Assembly (NCBI GenBank): GCA_039810525.1 | Contig: JBDHXE010000008.1 | Coordinates: 1-29,309, forward strand | DNA from: JBDHXE01 sp039810525 | Lineage (GTDB): Bacteria; Bacteroidota; Ignavibacteria; Kapaibacteriales; UBA2268 | Length of the DNA stretch: 29,309 nucleotides | Reading direction: 5' to 3' | Shown: positions 25,658 through 29,309 of the stretch, one piece after another | Layout: every line of letters starts with the position of its first letter | How positions within the stretch are numbered: position 1 is the first letter of the stretch | Notes under the pieces: generated by a model | Told to the model about the DNA's origin: nothing | The model's database searches: none | The model's input: only the letters and a program-made list of their open reading frames with translations | Program-made: the position numbers and the translations under genes

Positions 25658-26620
25658 ATGAAAAATATTGGCGCTTTGATTCTTACAAAAAATAATAGTA
25701 GTACTATTAGTGCGACTATAAATTCTGTATCTGCGGTTTGTTCGCAAGTTGTTGTTTTAGACACGGGTTCGAGCGATAACACACCTTCAATTGCAACGCG
25801 TTTTGGTGCAGAGGTTTATTTTTTTAAATGGATTGATGATTTTTCTATTGCGAGAAACGAAGCAAAAAAATATTTACATACAGATTGGATTTTAATGATT
25901 GATTCCGATGAAATTTTGAGCGATTTCGATATTAATGAGTTTAAAAAAATCGCTACAAATCCAAATATCGCTGGAATAAATTTTATAATCGAAAATTCTC
26001 TTAGTGAAAATGGAAATCATATTATTAATTCTCATAGATATACACGATTATTTCAGAATAAACCTGAAATAAAATTTGTTGGCAGGATTCACGAGCAAAT
26101 ACGCGATTCTATCGAAACAAACAATTATGAAATTTACGAATCAAATTTTAAAATTTTACATCTCGGTTATTCAAAAACTAATTATGAAAAATTTGAGAGA
26201 AATCAGACGCTTTTAGAAAAAGATTTAGCTGATAATCCACAAGACGATTGGCTTAAATATCACCTTGCAAATACCCATTTTTCCGCGGGAAAAGACGATG
26301 AGGCAATCAAACTTTTCTCGGAAATCATCACTTCGCCTCAGCTAAGCGAAGAGCAGAGCGAAATTGTTAGGTTGCGGCTTGCTCAACTATCCTTAAAATA
26401 TGATAATTACGATGCCGTACAAAAGCTATGCAATTTCCTAAGCAATTATCCGCAGAATGAGGCTTTACGACTATACGTGCTTGGTACAGTCAATCTACTC
26501 ACTAAAAATTACGATGATGCTTTCCACAATCTAAAAAAATGCTTGGAAATTGACTCTCCTTCGCTAAATCGTGGAGATATTCAGCGAGCTTTCGCACTTG
26601 CCGAGAGGATGAAGGGGTAA
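25658..26620 (+). CDS. GT2 glycosyltransferase with C-terminal TPR repeats
   Basis: 320 residues. A GT-A (family 2) domain occupies about 1-160: ALILTKNNSSTISATINSV (6-24), VVLDTGSSDNTPSIA (32-46, D35), DFSIARNEAKKYLHTDWILM and IDSDE (82-84 DSD as metal-binding motif). The C-terminal half holds tetratricopeptide-like helices (DDWLKYHLANTHFSAGKDDEA, in two parts about 195-215; EALRLYVLGTVNLLTKNYDDAF, about 268-289). It has no membrane helix, so it is cytosolic. The family transfers sugars to proteins, peptides or lipids, and the TPR may present a partner. This gene has more GC and more CGN/ACG codons near its 3' end than most neighbours. Target unknown. Confidence 0.85.
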   Translation: MKNIGALILTKNNSSTISATINSVSAVCSQVVVLDTGSSDNTPSIATRFGAEVYFFKWIDDFSIARNEAKKYLHTDWILMIDSDEILSDFDINEFKKIATNPNIAGINFIIENSLSENGNHIINSHRYTRLFQNKPEIKFVGRIHEQIRDSIETNNYEIYESNFKILHLGYSKTNYEKFERNQTLLEKDLADNPQDDWLKYHLANTHFSAGKDDEAIKLFSEIITSPQLSEEQSEIVRLRLAQLSLKYDNYDAVQKLCNFLSNYPQNEALRLYVLGTVNLLTKNYDDAFHNLKKCLEIDSPSLNRGDIQRAFALAERMKG

Positions 26621-26645
26621 AAGGGAATCAATTTTTTTTTTAATT

Positions 26646-26673
26646 TTGACAATTATCTTATATTAACTATACT
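26646..26673 (+). promoter_or_regulatory. Sigma70-like promoter (TTGACA-N16-TATACT)
   Basis: TTGACA at 26646-26651 and TATACT at 26668-26673 are 16 bases apart. Transcription would begin about seven bases later, at or beside the ATG at 26681, giving a leaderless message. The pattern is unlike the TTG/TAnnTTTG promoters of Bacteroidota. A T10 run at 26632-26641 precedes it. Confidence 0.45.
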
Positions 26674-26680
26674 TAAAGCT

Positions 26681-27646
26681 ATGCAATTATTTAAATATAT
26701 CTTTCTAACTGATAATAGAAGTGAAAATTTGGAATTATATGAGAAATTCAAATATAATTCAGATTTTTATTATATGGGGAAAAAACTTTCTTTTGTCGGA
26801 GATGACACTAATATTGAGCCCGACCTTTTAGAAATTTCTATTTGTGCTGAAAATGACAAGATCGTTATCAATATAATAGTATGGGAGTTTGATAAAAGTA
26901 CAACTGAATATAAGAAATCTCTTGGCAAATATACTGGTATGGAATATGAACATATATTCGATACTATTAAGTCTTTTATAACAATATTACATAAGGATCT
27001 ATATCGAGATGATGATAAAAGAACATTAAACAAATTGATATCAATTTGGAATGACTGCAGAAAGAATCTTGTTTTTGACGGCAAGGTACGAAAAAAGGAA
27101 AGTAAAATAGTCGAGATTAATGAAAATAATACTAACAGAAAATTTAAAGAAAATAAAACTATTGAAGAAAATGACTCTATCAACGAAACAACTATTCAAT
27201 GGAACGACACTAGTCAGATCTTATCATCTAGTAAATTAGCAAATACTATAAGGCGGTTGATTATTACAACTTTTGAAGTTCTAACTAAACCAAATAACAC
27301 TTATAGTAATAATTTTAAAGGATTTATGAAATCATCAAGCCTAATAAAAGAAAGCAAGAAGATTCAGCAATATGATAAAAAAGATGAATTAATAAATCTT
27401 ATAGAATTAAGTAAACAAAAAGATGAATATAAAATTAATCCAGAAAGACTTTTAAATCAACTCGTCAATCTATTAAACAAATTAAATATAAAAATTGATG
27501 ATAAGGACTTTATTATTCTTGTAGAAGAAATATATGAGTTTTTCAATGAATATAGTTATAGTACCAATGGTCCTACAAACGATGTCTTTCAGAGTTTGAG
27601 AAAATTTTTAGCAGATAAGAACATTAATTTAAACAAATATAGATAA
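26681..27646 (+). CDS. Hypothetical protein, no recognised domain
   Basis: 321 residues, not recognised. It has no signal peptide or membrane segment, so is presumably cytosolic. The N-terminal ~105 residues look globular with mixed alpha/beta (LFKYIFLTD, LEISICAENDKIVINIIVWEFD), followed by a helical part (IFDTIKSFITILHKDLYRD). Residues ~125-175 are a low-complexity, Lys/Glu/Asn-rich linker (KKESKIVEINENN, KENKTIEENDS). The C-terminal ~120 residues are helical and charged (LLNQLVNLLNKLNIKI). The two-part layout with a flexible linker could suit a regulatory or partner-binding role, but no function is supported. It stands alone behind a sigma70-like promoter and next to an unknown gene pair, which suggests an accessory origin. 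Confidence 0.65.
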   Translation: MQLFKYIFLTDNRSENLELYEKFKYNSDFYYMGKKLSFVGDDTNIEPDLLEISICAENDKIVINIIVWEFDKSTTEYKKSLGKYTGMEYEHIFDTIKSFITILHKDLYRDDDKRTLNKLISIWNDCRKNLVFDGKVRKKESKIVEINENNTNRKFKENKTIEENDSINETTIQWNDTSQILSSSKLANTIRRLIITTFEVLTKPNNTYSNNFKGFMKSSSLIKESKKIQQYDKKDELINLIELSKQKDEYKINPERLLNQLVNLLNKLNIKIDDKDFIILVEEIYEFFNEYSYSTNGPTNDVFQSLRKFLADKNINLNKYR

Positions 27647-27678
27647 ACATATAATAATTAGGATTGTGTTAATTAAAT

Positions 27679-28086
27679 TTAAAAATCTAATAAGTTAATA
27701 TTCTTACTACTTATCTCAGCTAATTGCATAGCAACTTGTTTTTGTAATTCTTTAGAATCATATCTTTCCCAGCCGATTAGATCAATATGTCTATCTGGAA
27801 CATAATTTTTTTCAAGTTTTATTATTTCGTTGGGAAAATCTTCTTCAAAAATTACAGAATATGCAGCTGGTGGTTTGTTGTTAGGGCTAATACTATTTGT
27901 GGTAGCAATATTTTTTATAAGCGATTTATTCAATCCTTGTACTTCAAAGCAAGATACTTCTAAACGACCAGTATTTTTATTAGGTGAGGGTATAAAAGCA
28001 TTTGTAGCAACTCTTGTATTGTCTGATTTTAAAAATCTTTTACGAAGAAATCGGGCATACTCTTCAGGACTTCCATATTTGCTCAT
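27679..28086 (-). CDS. Small hypothetical protein, second gene of an unknown pair
   Basis: 135 residues with no signal peptide or membrane helix. Notable motifs are YARFLRKRFLKSD (about 11-23), NAFIPSPN (29-36), LEVSCFEVQGLN (42-53), YVPDRHIDLIGW (about 95-106) and a final helix KELQKQVAMQLAEIS. From memory, similar unnamed proteins in distant bacteria share the order RFL-P, S-F---GL and a PxRHxxIxGWP-like block followed by an Ala-rich helix; I cannot name a function. Its ATG overlaps the stop of the upstream gene by 4 bp (ATGA), so the two are translated together. The family could be a toxin- or antitoxin-like component or an enzyme with a conserved Arg-His pair, both guesses. Confidence 0.65.
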   Translation of the reverse strand: MSKYGSPEEYARFLRKRFLKSDNTRVATNAFIPSPNKNTGRLEVSCFEVQGLNKSLIKNIATTNSISPNNKPPAAYSVIFEEDFPNEIIKLEKNYVPDRHIDLIGWERYDSKELQKQVAMQLAEISSKNINLLDF

Positions 28087-28523
28087 TTAACACTCTTAGA
28101 GATTTTTTCTATTTCATTTTCAAAAATAAATATACTTTCTTTATTAATGAATTTCTTAAAGTTTATACTTGAATCCTGATCTATTGCAGCAAAATAGATC
28201 ATACCGTTGCTACCAAAAGTTAGCGAACACCTCGAGCCAATTTTGCCAAACCATTCGATAGAAATTTCACCATCATCATCAATAGAAACTTCGGGAGTTA
28301 GTTTGAAAAATATATCTAAATCCACTTGCTTTAAAAATCGTTCTAAATACTTATTAGAATCGGATAGGTTAAGCAAAATCTTTTCTTTCAGATCAATATT
28401 ATCACTATAAATATCAGATAGTTCAGAATTAAAAAAACTAAAACTATCTAGTAGTTCATTTTGAAACTCATCAAATTCACCTTTGATAAGAGCTTTATCT
28501 TTTACAAGTGTATCTATCATCAT
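28083..28523 (-). CDS. Small hypothetical protein, first gene of an unknown pair
   Basis: 146 residues with no signal or membrane segment. The N-terminal ~80 residues are helical and acidic (LIKGEFDEFQNELLDSFSFF, LSDSNKYLERFLKQVDLDIF). The C-terminal part is a small beta region: PEVSIDDDGEISIEWFG (about 80-96), SRCSLTFGSNGMIYFAAI (about 101-118), a pattern of a D-D-G-E turn and paired strands that I recall in unnamed proteins next to genes like the one downstream. Stop TGA overlaps the ATG of the next gene (ATGA). It begins MMIDTLVK; a second Met one residue in could be the start. Function unknown. Confidence 0.65.
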   Translation of the reverse strand: MMIDTLVKDKALIKGEFDEFQNELLDSFSFFNSELSDIYSDNIDLKEKILLNLSDSNKYLERFLKQVDLDIFFKLTPEVSIDDDGEISIEWFGKIGSRCSLTFGSNGMIYFAAIDQDSSINFKKFINKESIFIFENEIEKISKSVK

Positions 28524-28622
28524 TCTTAAATTATTATCATTAACTTTCTAATCTATAAGACAAAATATATTAAATTTAATTTTATTTGCTTATTTTTATT
28601 AGTTCATAATGGAATATTTAAC

Positions 28623-28630
28623 TAAATTTG
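28623..28630 (+). promoter_or_regulatory. Candidate -7 box (TAAATTTG) upstream of the CAP lipoprotein gene
   Basis: TAAATTTG fits TAnnTTTG and would place transcription about 43 bases before the ATG at 28680. No TTTG is at the -33 distance, so the call is weak. Confidence 0.3.
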
Positions 28631-28679
28631 TTTTCTAATGTAAGTATTATAGTTTTAAATTAATCGAGAGTACATCAAA

Positions 28680-29309
28680 ATGAAAAAGATTTTGCTAATA
28701 TTCATAGCCTTAGCCTTCTTTGTTGAAAGTTGCGATAAGGAAAATACAACTCAGCCCTTGCCAGAAGGTACAGAATTAACTGAACAAGCACTATTAGAAG
28801 AAATTAATTTCGCGCGCACAAACCCTAAGCAATATGCGAATATTCTAAGAAATATGTTGCAATATTTTGATGGTAAATTATATAAGGAACCGGGCGAAAT
28901 AACTCTAATTACGAGCGAGGGTGCCGATGCTGTGAATGAGGCTATTAATTTTCTGACGACTGTAGAACCAATGCAAGCACTTACGCTATCCGAAGGACTA
29001 TCGAAAGCCTGCCGTGACCACGTGAAAGATCAAGGACCCGATGGTCTATTAGGGCATACTGGCACAGATGGCTCCAGCCCTTGGGATAGAATGGCACGCT
29101 ACGGCAAAGCGAGCGGCTATATGGCTGAAAATATTAGCTACGGTGCGAAGACTGCTCGCAAGGTAATGGTACAGCTGATAGTAGATGACGGCGTAGAAAG
29201 TAGAGGTCACAGGACAAATATTTATAATAAAAATCTTAATGTAATCGGTTTCGGCTATGGCTATCATGCGAAATATCAAATTATGACTGTGATGGATTTT
29301 GCCCAAAAT
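28680..29309 (+). CDS. CAP/SCP-domain lipoprotein, 3' end cut by window
   Basis: Frame open from ATG 28680 to the end of the window (210 codons). Signal peptide MKKILLIFIALAFFVES is followed by C18 (FVESC lipobox), so it is probably a lipoprotein. The CAP domain (cysteine-rich secretory protein/PR-1 family, about residues 40-210) is shown by LLEEINFARTNPKQYA (about 38-53), ALTLSEGLSKACRDHVKDQG (about 101-120), GHTGTDGSSPWDRMARYG (about 125-142) with the conserved His, AENISYG and SRGHRTNIYNKNLNVIGFGYG (in two parts, about 181-201, with the second His). Bacterial CAP proteins are secreted and of varied, mostly unknown, roles. Its 3' half has visibly higher GC than the window average. Confidence 0.9.
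   Translation, partial: MKKILLIFIALAFFVESCDKENTTQPLPEGTELTEQALLEEINFARTNPKQYANILRNMLQYFDGKLYKEPGEITLITSEGADAVNEAINFLTTVEPMQALTLSEGLSKACRDHVKDQGPDGLLGHTGTDGSSPWDRMARYGKASGYMAENISYGAKTARKVMVQLIVDDGVESRGHRTNIYNKNLNVIGFGYGYHAKYQIMTVMDFAQN

Noticed and set aside
26770..27183. 137-residue minus-strand ORF
   Set aside because: It is antisense to the 321-residue gene, has a low-complexity Leu/Ser/Phe-rich composition and no start signal; it mirrors the Lys/Glu/Asn-rich coding strand.
29049..29306. 85-residue minus-strand ORF at the window end
   Set aside because: It lies wholly antisense to the CAP-domain lipoprotein frame, which has clear family motifs and a signal peptide.

Overview
The window is AT-rich (roughly 30% GC by eye), densely coded chromosomal DNA. 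It most likely comes from a member of the Bacteroidota/Chlorobi (FCB) group, for example a Kapabacteria- or Ignavibacteria-like lineage. The evidence is two secreted proteins with type IX secretion (T9SS) C-terminal sorting domains, a PorD/DUF4835 protein, several outer-membrane barrels, few Shine-Dalgarno sequences and scattered TAnnTTTG -7 boxes. Species cannot be named from the sequence alone. I saw no rRNA, tRNA, CRISPR array or intact insertion sequence.

Layout. 1-1845: 3' part of a subtilisin-like (S8) protease with a T9SS sorting tail. 1903-3274 (-): type II pantothenate kinase-like protein and an overlapping membrane-anchored unknown. 3350-3705 (-): decayed DUF4256 gene. 3774-4976 (-): Cys/Met-metabolism PLP enzyme. 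5050-8214 (-): likely operon porD-like, receiver+CheB methylesterase, GT4 glycosyltransferase. 8268-11011 (+): two overlapping outer-membrane barrel genes, the second with a helix-hairpin-helix-like N-terminus. 11032-11856 (-): stand-alone DsbD N-terminal domain protein. 11945-13831 (+): unusual GH13-like protein. 13887-15765 (-): type II restriction-modification pair in which BOTH genes carry one in-frame nonsense codon. 15849-18874 (-): T9SS-sorted secreted protein plus barrel protein. 19035-22531 (+): sugar-phosphate nucleotidyltransferase, metK and ahcY, followed by a strong terminator hairpin. 22774-24315 (-): LptF/LptG permease. 24295-26620 (+): M16-fold protein lacking the zinc motif, and a GT2-TPR glycosyltransferase. 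26681-28523: an unknown gene behind a sigma70-like promoter, and an overlapping two-gene unknown module. 28680-end (+): CAP/SCP-domain lipoprotein, cut by the window edge.

How the genes fit together. Much of the window serves the cell envelope: secretion and sorting (PorD-like protein, two CTD cargos), outer-membrane barrels, LPS export (LptF/G), glycosyltransferases and a sugar nucleotide enzyme. MetK and AhcY are two steps of the methyl cycle, making SAM and clearing its product SAH. The PLP enzyme handles sulfur amino acids but lies elsewhere in the window. Accessory or decaying DNA is concentrated at the DUF4256 remnant, the broken R-M pair and the 26.6-28.5 kb unknown genes. The most interesting leads are the doubly interrupted but otherwise intact R-M system and the unknown two-gene module at 27679-28523.
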